Source of the DNA: an uncultured Verrucomicrobia subdivision 3 bacterium
Lineage (GTDB): Bacteria > Verrucomicrobiota > Verrucomicrobiia > Limisphaerales > UBA11358
DNA: 63,347 nt
Assembly: GCA_903878805.1 (NCBI GenBank)
Contig: CAIRJF010000024.1
Coordinates: 1 to 63,347 of the forward strand
Direction: 5' to 3'
A model generated the notes under the pieces. It saw only the letters and a list, made by a program, of their open reading frames with translations, ran no database searches and was not told the origin of the DNA. This document shows, piece by piece, positions 28,349-36,539 of the stretch. How positions within the stretch are numbered: position 1 is the first letter of the stretch; every line of letters starts with the position of its first letter. A program made the position numbers and the translations under genes.

Positions 28349-30061
28349 TTACGGAATGACTTCGCTGCGTTCCTTCAAGAGCATCTCCTGCTCGCCGCGC
28401 TTGTGGTCGAGGGAATTTTTCTCGGCGGCGTCAATCGCGTGCAGCAAATCGGCGGCTTCGAGCAGGCGCGGCGCGGTCACAAAATTCGCACCGGCCTCGT
28501 AAAGCGCGGGGACATCGGACAGCAGTTCGGCGTGGACGATGATTTTTCCCTGCGGATTCAGCTCGCGAAGCTGGCGCAGGATTTTCAAATTGTTCGCGCC
28601 TTTCAAAACCATGTTCGGCAGCGAGCAGAGGACTACCTCGGCGTGCGAAACGCCGGCGTGATGCAGCACGTCGCGCGCGGTGATGTCGCCATAAACCGCA
28701 TGGAAATTGCGTTTTTTCAATTTCTCATGGACGACGGGATTGAAATCAATGACGCAGATATCGGGAATCAATTCGGGACGGTTGCGTTCAATCTCCGCGA
28801 GCAACGAGCTGGCTGTCCACGAAAATCCCAGCAGACAAATGCGGCACGGCTTGGCGTCTTCTTTGGCAAGGAACGCCGTATGGTCGAGGTCGTGGAGCTC
28901 CAGTTGCTTGAACCACGGCGTGATTTTGCGGAGCAATATATCGTTAGCGATGATGGCGTAAGTCGAGCCGATGGCAAGAAAGGCGAAGGCAAACGCGCAG
29001 ATGCCAATGATGTTGTCCGAAACGTCGCCGCTTTTTTTGCCGAGCGCCAGCAACACGAGGGATAATTCGCTCATCTGGCAAAGATTCACCGCCGGAAGAA
29101 AACTTACGCGATAGCCCTGCTTCATCGAATACAGCACGGGAAAAACGGTCGCCAGCCGCGTGGCAATCAGCACGAGGCAGACAAAAATTGTCCACAAAAC
29201 CACCGCGACCGTCGGCACGGGAATCAGCATCCCGAGGCCGACGAAAAATAGCGTCACAAAAAAATCGCGCAGGCTCGTGACTTTCGCGGCGACATCCAAC
29301 GTGTAAGGAAAAGTCGAAAGCATCACACCCGCGATGAGCGCGCCCATCGCCGTGGAAAGTTTCAGCCAGTCGGCAAAGCCGGCCATCGCAAAGCACCACG
29401 CGAGCGCGCCGACGAGGACGAGTTCCGGCAACCGCGCGATGAACTTGAAGACTTTCGGCAGCACAAAGCGGCTGGTGAGAAACGCGACGGCCACGAGCAG
29501 AATCACATTGCCCACGGCCTGAAACATCACGCCGGCGGCGGGATGCTTCAGGTTCGGCTGGACGGCGAGAAATAAAATCGTCGCCACGTCCTGCAACACC
29601 AAAACCCCAAGCGTGACGCGGCCGGCAAGCGTTTCCAGTTCACGTTTGTCGTAAAGAATTTTGACGATGATGACCGTGCTGCTCATTGCGGCGGCGACCG
29701 CGAGATAAAGCGCTTCCAGATGATTTTTTGCGGGACCAACCAGCCCGAAGATCAACCAGCCGAGCAGCAGGCAGCCGAGGATTTGCACGCCCGCCGTGAG
29801 CGTGATGGTGCGTCCCGCGCTCAACATTTTTTTCAGGTCAATCTCCAGCCCGATCATGAAAAGCAGCAGCGAGAGGCCGATTTCCGAGATGGTTTGAATC
29901 GAGTCGGGATTGGTCACCCACTTGAAACCATGCGGGCCGACGGCGAAACCGGCGACGAGATAGGCGAGCAACAGCGGCTGTTTCGCGACTTGCGACGCCA
30001 CCGCCACGACCCACGCGGCGATGATGCAGATGGCGATGTCGGTGACAAGTCCGTGCTCCAT
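28349..30061 (-). CDS. Kef-type CPA2 cation/proton antiporter
   Basis: A 570-residue inner-membrane protein. Residues 1-385 hold about twelve hydrophobic segments of the CPA2 exchanger fold (LLLAYLVAGFAVGPHG; SLLLFMIGLEIDLKKM; ALIAGVMLS). Residues from about 405 form a TrkA-N/RCK Rossmann domain (CRICLLGFSWTASSLLAEI, ICVIDFN, YGDITARDVLHHAGV) that would sense NAD(H) or a similar ligand. It exchanges K+ or Na+ for protons. The frame opens at 30136, but the ATG at 30061 begins directly before the first helix. suhB follows 9 bp later. Confidence 0.9.
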   Translation of the reverse strand: MEHGLVTDIAICIIAAWVVAVASQVAKQPLLLAYLVAGFAVGPHGFKWVTNPDSIQTISEIGLSLLLFMIGLEIDLKKMLSAGRTITLTAGVQILGCLLLGWLIFGLVGPAKNHLEALYLAVAAAMSSTVIIVKILYDKRELETLAGRVTLGVLVLQDVATILFLAVQPNLKHPAAGVMFQAVGNVILLVAVAFLTSRFVLPKVFKFIARLPELVLVGALAWCFAMAGFADWLKLSTAMGALIAGVMLSTFPYTLDVAAKVTSLRDFFVTLFFVGLGMLIPVPTVAVVLWTIFVCLVLIATRLATVFPVLYSMKQGYRVSFLPAVNLCQMSELSLVLLALGKKSGDVSDNIIGICAFAFAFLAIGSTYAIIANDILLRKITPWFKQLELHDLDHTAFLAKEDAKPCRICLLGFSWTASSLLAEIERNRPELIPDICVIDFNPVVHEKLKKRNFHAVYGDITARDVLHHAGVSHAEVVLCSLPNMVLKGANNLKILRQLRELNPQGKIIVHAELLSDVPALYEAGANFVTAPRLLEAADLLHAIDAAEKNSLDHKRGEQEMLLKERSEVIP

Positions 30062-30113
30062 GCGGACAAAAACTAGCCGGCAAATCCAATTAGGAAAGCA
30101 GGAATTCAGGAAA

Positions 30114-30180
30114 CCGATCGGAGGAACGCGTTCCACAAAGTCCTACTTTTAATTCAGCTCGTGGAATTCTTCCAATCGGA
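30114..30180 (-). terminator. Imperfect hairpin after valS
   Basis: The segment at 30114-30136 (CCGATCGGAGGAACGCGTTCCAC read in two halves: CCGATCGGAGGAA and GTTCCAC) pairs with 30161-30180 (GTGGAATTC, TTCCAATCGGA) with a few mismatches. It lies 3 bp beyond the valS stop and upstream of the antiporter gene. A terminator or attenuator role is possible, though the T-tract is weak. Confidence 0.35.
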
Positions 30181-30182
30181 AA

Positions 30183-33100
30183 TCAGCCCAGCGCGCCGCG
30201 CGCGGCCTCCGCGTGCGCGAGTTTGGCTTTCCATTCCACCAAGCGCTGCTCATGTTCCGCCAAAACAGTGGGCGGAACTTTTGTGGTGAAATTTGGGTTC
30301 GCCAGCTTCTGTTCCACCTTCACGATTTCGGATTGGATCTTCTCAATCTCCTTTGTGAGGCGGATTTTTTCGGCGGCGACATCGATTAAACCTTCGAGCG
30401 GCAGGAACAATTCACCCAGTGGCGAGGCGACGACCGGCGTGCCTTTCGGCGACTGATAGGCGTCGTTCACTCCAAGCGATTCGGCGTTGAGCAGGAGCTT
30501 GATGACTTCCGCGTCGTGCGGCGTGAGATGTTGCGCGGGCTTGAAGACGTATTTTACCTTCTTCGCCGCTTGGATGTTGCCGGCGCGGCGCAAGTCGCGG
30601 CCGTTGCGGACGAGTTCGTATTTCGTGTCCGTCATCTCCACGTAGCAATCGTCGAGCCCGTAATGGCCTTTGAAATCGTCGTCAAACGGCAGCGGCCACG
30701 GGGCATTCATGATGGTCTTGCCGCCTTGATTGTCCGGCATGTCGGTCGCGTAGCCCATCCCGTTCCAGAGTTCTTCTGTGATGAACGGCACGAACGGATG
30801 GAACAAACGGATCGTGTGCGAGAGCACAAAATCAATCACGGCAATCGTGTTGGCTTTGCGCGCTTCAACCTCCGGGCTGAGAGCAACGGCGGCAACCGGC
30901 GCTTCACCGGGCGCAGCCTCGGCGGGCGGGCGCGGCAGTGACGCTTTGCTCGCCTCGACATACCAATCGCAATATTCGCTCCAGAAAAATTTGTAGAGCG
31001 CGGCGGTGGCTTCGCTGAATTTGTATTCGTTCAGCGCAATCGTGACTTCGCGGATCGCGGCGTCGAGCTTGAGCAGAATCCATTTGTCATCCGGCGTGAG
31101 CAACGTGCGTTCGATCTCGCCCTGCACCTCGCCGCCCTGCATCTGGCGAAAACGACAGGCGTTCCAAAGCTTGTTGCAGAAATTGCGGCCGAGTTCCACG
31201 TCCTTCTCGTCGAAGAGCACATCCTGGCCGAGCGGCGCGCTGCGCATGGTGCCGAAGCGGAGGGCGTCGGCGCCGTATTGGGCGATGAGCACGAGCGGGT
31301 CGGGCGAATTGCCGAGCGTCTTGGACATCTTGCGGCCCTGCTTGTCGCGGATGATGCCGGTGAAATAAACATTCTGGAACGGCATCGCATCGGGCAGCGC
31401 GAACTGCTTCTCGCCCATGAACTCGTAGCCGGCCATGATCATGCGCGCGACCCAGAAGAAAATGATGTCCGGCCCGGTGACGAGGTCGGTGGTCGGATAA
31501 AATTTCTTCAATGTCTCGGTCTGCTCCGGCCAGCCCATCGTGGCGAACGGCCACAGCCACGAGCTGAACCAGGTGTCAAGCACGTCGGGGTCTTGCGTCC
31601 AATCCGGTCCGGGTTCTTCGATCTGGCAACGGGTGAAGGTTGTGTCCGTGTTGACGTTCGTGAACAAATCAGCTATACATACATCAACGCCCGATGTAGG
31701 CCGGGTCGGCTTGCTCGCAAGAGCGGCTGGCGTCGGAGATTTACCGTCGGGCGTATTTATTTTGAAAAGCTGGTGGTCATAAAGCTTCTGCCCGTCCAAA
31801 TGTTCCTTTACCGTAATCTTTACTTGATACAGTTCACCGGCAATCCGCGCCGCCGCGACAAAAAGATGAACCGCCTTAAAATGTTCGCTCGGCGGCAAAT
31901 GATGCAATGAAGCGACTTTGCTGGCGGTGCGAATCAGTTCCGGCAGCACCACGACGGCTTTGATGTTGGCCACACCTTGGTGCGTGAAAGCGTGTTCCAA
32001 ACTGGCGGTGCGAACGACCAGATTCCAGCCGGTTTCCGCATTTGGAAAGGAGTGGTTGAGCAGCGCGTGTTGATCGGCAAATTGCCAGGCCGCGTCACGC
32101 AATTGTTTTATATTGGAGCCAGGCAGTTCATGGCCGGAAAGTTCGACAACGGGAATCTGTTTGGTCAGCTTGGCGCGAATTTCGGTGTTATACCAAACCG
32201 GAATCCGATGGCCCCACCAAAGCTGGCGGCTGATGCACCAGTCCTGAATGTTCGTCAGCCAGTGGTCGTAAACTTTCGCCCAGCGGTCGGGATGAAATTT
32301 CATCCGGCCTTCGGCCACGCAGGCTTTGGATTCCGGCACGGCGGGATATTTCAAAAACCATTGCTCGCTCAAACGCGGTTCAATCGGCACGTCCGCGCGC
32401 TGGCTGAAACCGACATTGTTCTCGTAGGGCTTGGCTTCAATCATCACGCCCTGTTCCGTGAGAATTTCCACCGCAACTTTGCGGGCCTTGAAGCGATCCA
32501 ATCTAGCCAGTGGCCCACCCGCCAGGGTGTTCATCGTGCCGTCGGCATTGATGACTTCGATGAGCGGCAGCTTGTGGCGAGTGCCGATGTCGAAGTCCGC
32601 CTTGTCGTGCGCGGGCGTGACCTTGAGCACGCCGGTCCCGAATTCAAAATCCACATGCTCGTCGCCGATGATCGGGATGAGCTTTTTGTCCTGCGGCAAT
32701 TCGGCGGGGAGCGGACGCACGATGTGCTTGCCGATGAGATGCGCGTAACGCGGGTCTTTTGGATTCACGGCCACGGCGGTGTCGCCGGGAATCGTCTCCG
32801 GGCGCGTCGTGGCGATGGTGAGCCAGGTGTCCGGCGCTTCCGCGACCTGCACCTTGAAATGATACATGAAACCTTTCTGCGGTTTCATTTCCACTTCCTC
32901 GTCGGAGAGCGCCGTCTGCGTGGCGGGACACCAGTTCACCATGCGCTTGCCGCGATAGATAAGGCCCTTCTTATAAAGCTCCACGAACACTTTTTGCACG
33001 CAGCGCGAATACTCCGGGTCCATCGTGAAGCGTTCGCGCGTCCAATCGCACGAGCAACCGAGCTTCTTGAGCTGGTTGATGATGATGTCGCCGTGCTTTT

Positions 33101-33464
33101 CCTTCCATGCCCAGACGCGTTTCAAAAACTCCTCGCGACCGAGATCGTGCCGGGATTTTTTCTCCTCCTTCTTGAGCTGCTTTTCCACCATCACCTGCGT
33201 GGCGATGCCGGCGTGGTCGGTGCCCGGCAGCCAGAGCACTTCCTTGCCATCCATGCGCGCCTTGCGACTGAGGATGTCCTGGATGGTGTTGTTGAGGACG
33301 TGCCCCATGTGGAGCATCCCGGTGACGTTCGGCGGCGGGATGACGATGGAATACGCGGGCTTGGCGGACTTCGGATCGGCGGTGAAGCAACCTTGCTTCA
33401 GCCAGAAGTCATACCATTTGTCCTCGACGGACTGCGGTTCGTAGGCTTTTGAAATTTCGGTCAT
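30183..33464 (-). CDS. valS: Valyl-tRNA synthetase with an inserted domain
   Basis: A 1093-residue class I synthetase, against about 880-950 in most bacteria. Catalytic parts are intact: HMGH (52-55), NWCP with zinc-type context, editing motif TTRPETIPGDTAVAVNP (219-235), WWGHRIPVWY (416-425), DPDVLDTWFSS (625-635), KMSKT (712-716) and a C-terminal coiled coil. The excess lies between WWGHRIPVWY and DPDVLDTWFSS: 199 residues where relatives have about 35-40. Residues 437-570 of this insert look like the LPD3 domain of mobile-element polyvalent proteins (separate entry). The frame is open and the flanks align, so the protein is probably functional. An imperfect 26-bp hairpin lies just upstream of the ATG, between this gene and cimA. 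Confidence 0.95.
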   Translation of the reverse strand: MTEISKAYEPQSVEDKWYDFWLKQGCFTADPKSAKPAYSIVIPPPNVTGMLHMGHVLNNTIQDILSRKARMDGKEVLWLPGTDHAGIATQVMVEKQLKKEEKKSRHDLGREEFLKRVWAWKEKHGDIIINQLKKLGCSCDWTRERFTMDPEYSRCVQKVFVELYKKGLIYRGKRMVNWCPATQTALSDEEVEMKPQKGFMYHFKVQVAEAPDTWLTIATTRPETIPGDTAVAVNPKDPRYAHLIGKHIVRPLPAELPQDKKLIPIIGDEHVDFEFGTGVLKVTPAHDKADFDIGTRHKLPLIEVINADGTMNTLAGGPLARLDRFKARKVAVEILTEQGVMIEAKPYENNVGFSQRADVPIEPRLSEQWFLKYPAVPESKACVAEGRMKFHPDRWAKVYDHWLTNIQDWCISRQLWWGHRIPVWYNTEIRAKLTKQIPVVELSGHELPGSNIKQLRDAAWQFADQHALLNHSFPNAETGWNLVVRTASLEHAFTHQGVANIKAVVVLPELIRTASKVASLHHLPPSEHFKAVHLFVAAARIAGELYQVKITVKEHLDGQKLYDHQLFKINTPDGKSPTPAALASKPTRPTSGVDVCIADLFTNVNTDTTFTRCQIEEPGPDWTQDPDVLDTWFSSWLWPFATMGWPEQTETLKKFYPTTDLVTGPDIIFFWVARMIMAGYEFMGEKQFALPDAMPFQNVYFTGIIRDKQGRKMSKTLGNSPDPLVLIAQYGADALRFGTMRSAPLGQDVLFDEKDVELGRNFCNKLWNACRFRQMQGGEVQGEIERTLLTPDDKWILLKLDAAIREVTIALNEYKFSEATAALYKFFWSEYCDWYVEASKASLPRPPAEAAPGEAPVAAVALSPEVEARKANTIAVIDFVLSHTIRLFHPFVPFITEELWNGMGYATDMPDNQGGKTIMNAPWPLPFDDDFKGHYGLDDCYVEMTDTKYELVRNGRDLRRAGNIQAAKKVKYVFKPAQHLTPHDAEVIKLLLNAESLGVNDAYQSPKGTPVVASPLGELFLPLEGLIDVAAEKIRLTKEIEKIQSEIVKVEQKLANPNFTTKVPPTVLAEHEQRLVEWKAKLAHAEAARGALG
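31755..32156 (-). other. LPD3-like domain inserted in ValRS
   Basis: Residues 437-570 of ValRS. The order of motifs is IPVVELSGHELP, IKQLRDAAWQFADQH, NAETGWNLVVRTASLEHAF, VVVLPELIRTA, FKAVHLFVAAARIAGELYQVKITVKEHLDG and LYDHQLFKI (each quoted in part). This matches what I recall of the large polyvalent protein-associated domain 3 consensus: G-x-EL, LR-x-x-A, N-x-x-TG, LPELI-x-x-A, DGK-x-Y-x-V-x-L-x-V-x-E, FYDH. A less conserved linker (571-612) follows. LPD3 normally occurs in giant proteins of phages and conjugative elements. The assignment is from memory and needs a profile search. Confidence 0.6.
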
Positions 33465-33474
33465 GGTTTAAATA

Positions 33475-33546
33475 GCCACAGAGGCACAGAGAACACAGAG
33501 TGGAAATCTAAAATTCTTATCTCTGTGCGCTCGGTGTCTCGGTGGC
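33475..33546. repeat. Imperfect 26-bp intergenic palindrome
   Basis: The arm at 33475-33500 (units CACAGAGG, CACAGAGAA, CACAGAG) pairs with 33521-33546 with about 21 of 26 positions matching and a 20-nt loop. The arms are built from a repeated CACAGAG unit. It fills most of the gap between cimA (stop at 33552) and valS (start at 33464). It may act as an attenuator or belong to a dispersed palindromic repeat family. Confidence 0.65.
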
Positions 33547-33551
33547 AAAAA

Positions 33552-35111
33552 TTATTTCTTCAACAGCGCGAACTCCATCGAGTCCACCAGCGCCTCTAGG
33601 CTGGCTTCGATGATGTTTTCGCTTACGCCGACGGTGCCCCACTCGCGTTTGCCGTCGGTGGATTCGATGAGCACACGCGTCTTCGCCGCCGTGCCGGCCA
33701 CGCCGTCGAGGATGCGCACTTTGTAATCCGTGAGCGTGATTTTTTTCAGCTGTGGGAAAAACTTCGCGAGCGCCAGACGTAGCGCGGCGTCGAGCGCGTT
33801 CACCGGTCCGTCGCCTTCCGCCACGGTCTGGGCGCGTTTTTTGCCGACGCGAACTTTCACGGTGGCCTCGCACACTGAACCTTTATCGTCGCGACGCATG
33901 GAAACGTGATAGGTATCCACCGTGAACGGCAATTCGCGTTTCTTCAGCGCCTTGCTGATGAGCAGCGCCATCGAACCTTCGGCGGCTTCGTATTCGTAGC
34001 CTTTGTTTTCCAGTTCCTTGACACGATTGAGAATCGGCTTCAACTCCGGCGTGTCGTTCGTGATCTTGAAACCCAGTTCCTGCGCCTTGATGACGATGTT
34101 GCTGCGACCGGCGAGATCGCTGATGAGAATGTTCCGCTCGTTGCCGACGAGCGACGGGTCCACGTGCTCGTAGCTGGACGCGAGCTTTTGCACGGCGTTG
34201 ACGTGCGCGCCGCCTTTATGGGCGAATGCGGATGAACCAACCCAAGGCAAGCGCGGGTTGTGACGCAAGTTCGCCACTTCGTCCACGAACATGGAAAGTT
34301 CCTTCAACTTCGCGAGCGACTTCGCGGGCACGGAAGTTTTCTTCAGCTTCAGAGCGACGCAGGGGATGACGCTGGTCAAATTGCAATTGCCCGTGCGTTC
34401 GCCGTAGCCATTGATCGTGCCTTGCACATGCACCGCGCCCGCGTCCAATGACGCCAACGCATTCGCGACGCCGAGGCCGATGTCGTCATGCGTGTGGATG
34501 CCGATCTTACAATTCAGTTTGGCCGCCGCGACTTTGGTGATGGCCGCGATTTCGCTCGGCAGACAACCGCCGTTCGTATCGCACAGCACGACAAAATCCG
34601 CACCGGCCTTTTCTGCCGCGCGCCAGGTGTCCAGCGCGTATTCGGGATCGAGCTTGTAGCCATCAAAGCCATGCTCGGCGTCGTAGATGACGAACTTGCC
34701 GTGGTCTTTGAGAAATTTCACGGTATCGCCGATCATCGCGAGATTTTCCTCGGGCGTGCAGCGCAGAACTTCCTTCACGTGCAACATGCTCGTCTTGCCG
34801 TAGATCGTGACGACGGGTGTTTCTGCTTCAATGAGCAAACGCACTTGATCGTCCGATTCAACGGACACGCCTTTTTTACGCGTTGAACCAAACGCGGCGA
34901 GCTTGGCATTCTTGAATTTCTTTTTCTTCGCCTGCGCGAAAAATTCGATGTCCTTGGGATTGCTGCCCGGCCAGCCGCCTTCAATGTAATGAACGCCAAA
35001 AGAATCGAGTTTCTCGGCGATGCGCAGTTTGTCTGCGACCGAGAAATTGATGCCTTCGCCCTGACTGCCATCGCGCAGGGTCGTGTCGTAGATTTCGACT
35101 TGGGGTTTCAT
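33552..35111 (-). CDS. cimA: (R)-citramalate synthase
   Basis: A 519-residue enzyme that condenses pyruvate and acetyl-CoA to citramalate, the entry to a threonine-independent isoleucine route. The DRE-TIM barrel begins IYDTTLRDGSQGEG (6-19); metal and catalytic strings include CDTNGGC, GIHTHDDIGLGVANAL (core HTHDDIGLGVAN) and GYGERTGNCNL. The C-terminal LeuA allosteric dimer domain (about 380-515) includes EATVKVRVG and EWGTVGVSENIIEAS. The domain length and the SQGEG string favour CimA over 2-isopropylmalate synthase. The frame opens at 35303, but the ATG at 35111 starts the family sequence. Confidence 0.92.
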   Translation of the reverse strand: MKPQVEIYDTTLRDGSQGEGINFSVADKLRIAEKLDSFGVHYIEGGWPGSNPKDIEFFAQAKKKKFKNAKLAAFGSTRKKGVSVESDDQVRLLIEAETPVVTIYGKTSMLHVKEVLRCTPEENLAMIGDTVKFLKDHGKFVIYDAEHGFDGYKLDPEYALDTWRAAEKAGADFVVLCDTNGGCLPSEIAAITKVAAAKLNCKIGIHTHDDIGLGVANALASLDAGAVHVQGTINGYGERTGNCNLTSVIPCVALKLKKTSVPAKSLAKLKELSMFVDEVANLRHNPRLPWVGSSAFAHKGGAHVNAVQKLASSYEHVDPSLVGNERNILISDLAGRSNIVIKAQELGFKITNDTPELKPILNRVKELENKGYEYEAAEGSMALLISKALKKRELPFTVDTYHVSMRRDDKGSVCEATVKVRVGKKRAQTVAEGDGPVNALDAALRLALAKFFPQLKKITLTDYKVRILDGVAGTAAKTRVLIESTDGKREWGTVGVSENIIEASLEALVDSMEFALLKK

Positions 35112-35224
35112 AATTGTCCGCAAAAGCGAACACACATTATCTCTTAAATCGGCAGAAGTGGCAAACTGGAAAAAGAGATTTGCGGGAGCATTGCGCTTTG
35201 GCCGCGCGCAGTTAGATTTCCCGC

Positions 35225-35404
35225 ATGGAAGAATTAGCCGACATCCAATGTCCGTTTTGCGGCCAGACTTTTGGCGTGGCGATTGATACGAGCATCGCGT
35301 CACAATGTTTCACGACGGATTGCGAAGTCTGCTGCCGTCCGTTTGAAGTTGTGGCGGAATGCGCGGACGGCGAAATTTTAAGCGCCGAAGTGCGCGCCGG
35401 CTGA
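35225..35404 (+). CDS. CPXCG-motif small zinc-ribbon protein
   Basis: A 59-residue protein. It begins MEELADIQCPFCGQTF and has the second cysteine cluster TDCEVCCRPFEVV, the exact pattern of the cysteine-rich CPXCG family. Two CxxC pairs (C9/C12 and C33/C36, plus C37) suit one zinc ion. The function of the family is unknown. It occupies the gap between cimA (divergent) and the minus-strand DUF1080-like gene, ending 12 bp from that gene's stop. Confidence 0.8.
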   Translation: MEELADIQCPFCGQTFGVAIDTSIASQCFTTDCEVCCRPFEVVAECADGEILSAEVRAG

Positions 35405-35416
35405 CCCAATTTGCGG

Positions 35417-36463
35417 CTACAACAAATCTTGGTCGGACATCACTTGTTTCTGGATGTCACCGACGATCATGCGGGCGCGGTTGAGGGCGTTCTCCTGGGT
35501 CTCGCCAAAAAATGATTTCAGCAGCACGCGCACCGCGCCGACGAAATCGCCGTTGCGGTCGTGCAATGGCAGGATGATCGTGTCGATGCCTTTGTCGCGC
35601 AGATAGGAAACCGTGCCATCCTTGATGGCGTTGGCCTCGGCGTCCGTTCCGAGCTGACCGATTTTAGTGCTGTCTTTGCTGCCGATGGCACTAGTGGTTC
35701 CGTTGGTCTGCGCGATGTATATTTGCAGGTCAAGAATGCGCGGGCGGGCAATCAGGATGTTGTTCACGATGACCTGCGCATTCGGCACGATGGGCGTGTA
35801 ATCCGCCATGGCGTCGGTGAAATAGCACACCGCATCAGACTTCGTGCGGAAACCAATCAGGCCGTCGGGAAATGAATTGTCGCCGAGTGCGGGCATCGCG
35901 GGCTTGCCGTCGAATGAGATATTAATCTGGTTGCCCTCGCATTCCACGCCGAGCGAATACCAGATGCCAGCGGTCACTGGCAGATCCGACCCGATGGGGT
36001 CGGAGCGCACGCCGTTCACGACCTTGTAAAAGCGGACGTTGTTGCCGAGCGCGCTCGCGCGGACGACGTAGTAGTTTGAGGCATTTTGATAGCGGAAAAC
36101 CAGTCCCGCCATCTGCTCGGTGACGCCGCTGACAATTTTGAAACGGGTGGTGAACTTGAAATTGCGAAACTTCTCACCGGTGAAAATCAGCATCGGAAAC
36201 CGTTCGTCAGTCGGGTCGGCGTCCGTCTGCGCGAGCACGTTACGGCGGGTCACATCAAGCGCCTTGTCGGTGAGCGGCGCGAGCAGCGGCGGCACTTCGG
36301 TCGAGAGAATTTTCCAGTCGCCCGGCTGGCCGCCGCCAGCCAACACCGCTTGAAAATTCGTCGGCACCACACCTTCTGGATAATCGCCAAAGTTGAAATG
36401 GATTTCCGCGCCCGCCGCCGACCACGCCAGCAGCAAACCGCCAATCCAGTTGAAAATACGCAT
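35417..36463 (-). CDS. Secreted DUF1080/LamG-like protein with C-terminal GAF-like region
   Basis: A 348-residue exported protein. Signal peptide at 1-20 (MRIFNWIGGLLLAWSAAGA). Residues 21-215 look like a DUF1080/concanavalin-type sandwich (FRNFKFTTRFKIVSG; AGLVFRYQNASNYYVVRA; SDAVCYFTDAMADYTP). Residues 225-348 read like a degenerate GAF or Cache-type sensor fold (ILDLQIYIAQTNG, DTIILPLHDRNGDFVGAVRVLL) and end in an acidic helix. DUF1080 domains include 3-keto-glycoside hydrolases, but the catalytic residues were not identified here. The frame opens at 36907; the ATG at 36463 starts the signal peptide. It diverges from the sialate esterase gene across only 76 bp. Confidence 0.65.
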   Translation of the reverse strand: MRIFNWIGGLLLAWSAAGAEIHFNFGDYPEGVVPTNFQAVLAGGGQPGDWKILSTEVPPLLAPLTDKALDVTRRNVLAQTDADPTDERFPMLIFTGEKFRNFKFTTRFKIVSGVTEQMAGLVFRYQNASNYYVVRASALGNNVRFYKVVNGVRSDPIGSDLPVTAGIWYSLGVECEGNQINISFDGKPAMPALGDNSFPDGLIGFRTKSDAVCYFTDAMADYTPIVPNAQVIVNNILIARPRILDLQIYIAQTNGTTSAIGSKDSTKIGQLGTDAEANAIKDGTVSYLRDKGIDTIILPLHDRNGDFVGAVRVLLKSFFGETQENALNRARMIVGDIQKQVMSDQDLL

Positions 36464-36491
36464 GGCCGCAGCGTAGCAAAATGAACGGCGC

Positions 36492-36510
36492 TGGCAAAAC
36501 AGTTTTGCCA
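36492..36510. promoter_or_regulatory. 19-bp palindrome, candidate operator
   Basis: TGGCAAAAC-A-GTTTTGCCA is a perfect inverted repeat with 9-bp arms and a single central base. It lies in the 76-bp gap between the divergent DUF1080-like and sialate O-acetylesterase genes, 29 nt before the latter's ATG. Size and symmetry fit a dimeric repressor site that would control both genes. No regulator gene is adjacent. Confidence 0.5.
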
Positions 36511-36539
36511 CCGGCGCGCAGAACGCGTAAAATGCGCCC

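Noticed and set aside
31977-33452. 491-residue open frame antisense to valS
   Set aside because: The frame mirrors a perfectly matched ValRS reading frame; its product is Arg/His/Val-rich with no motif, as expected from GC-rich third-position bias.
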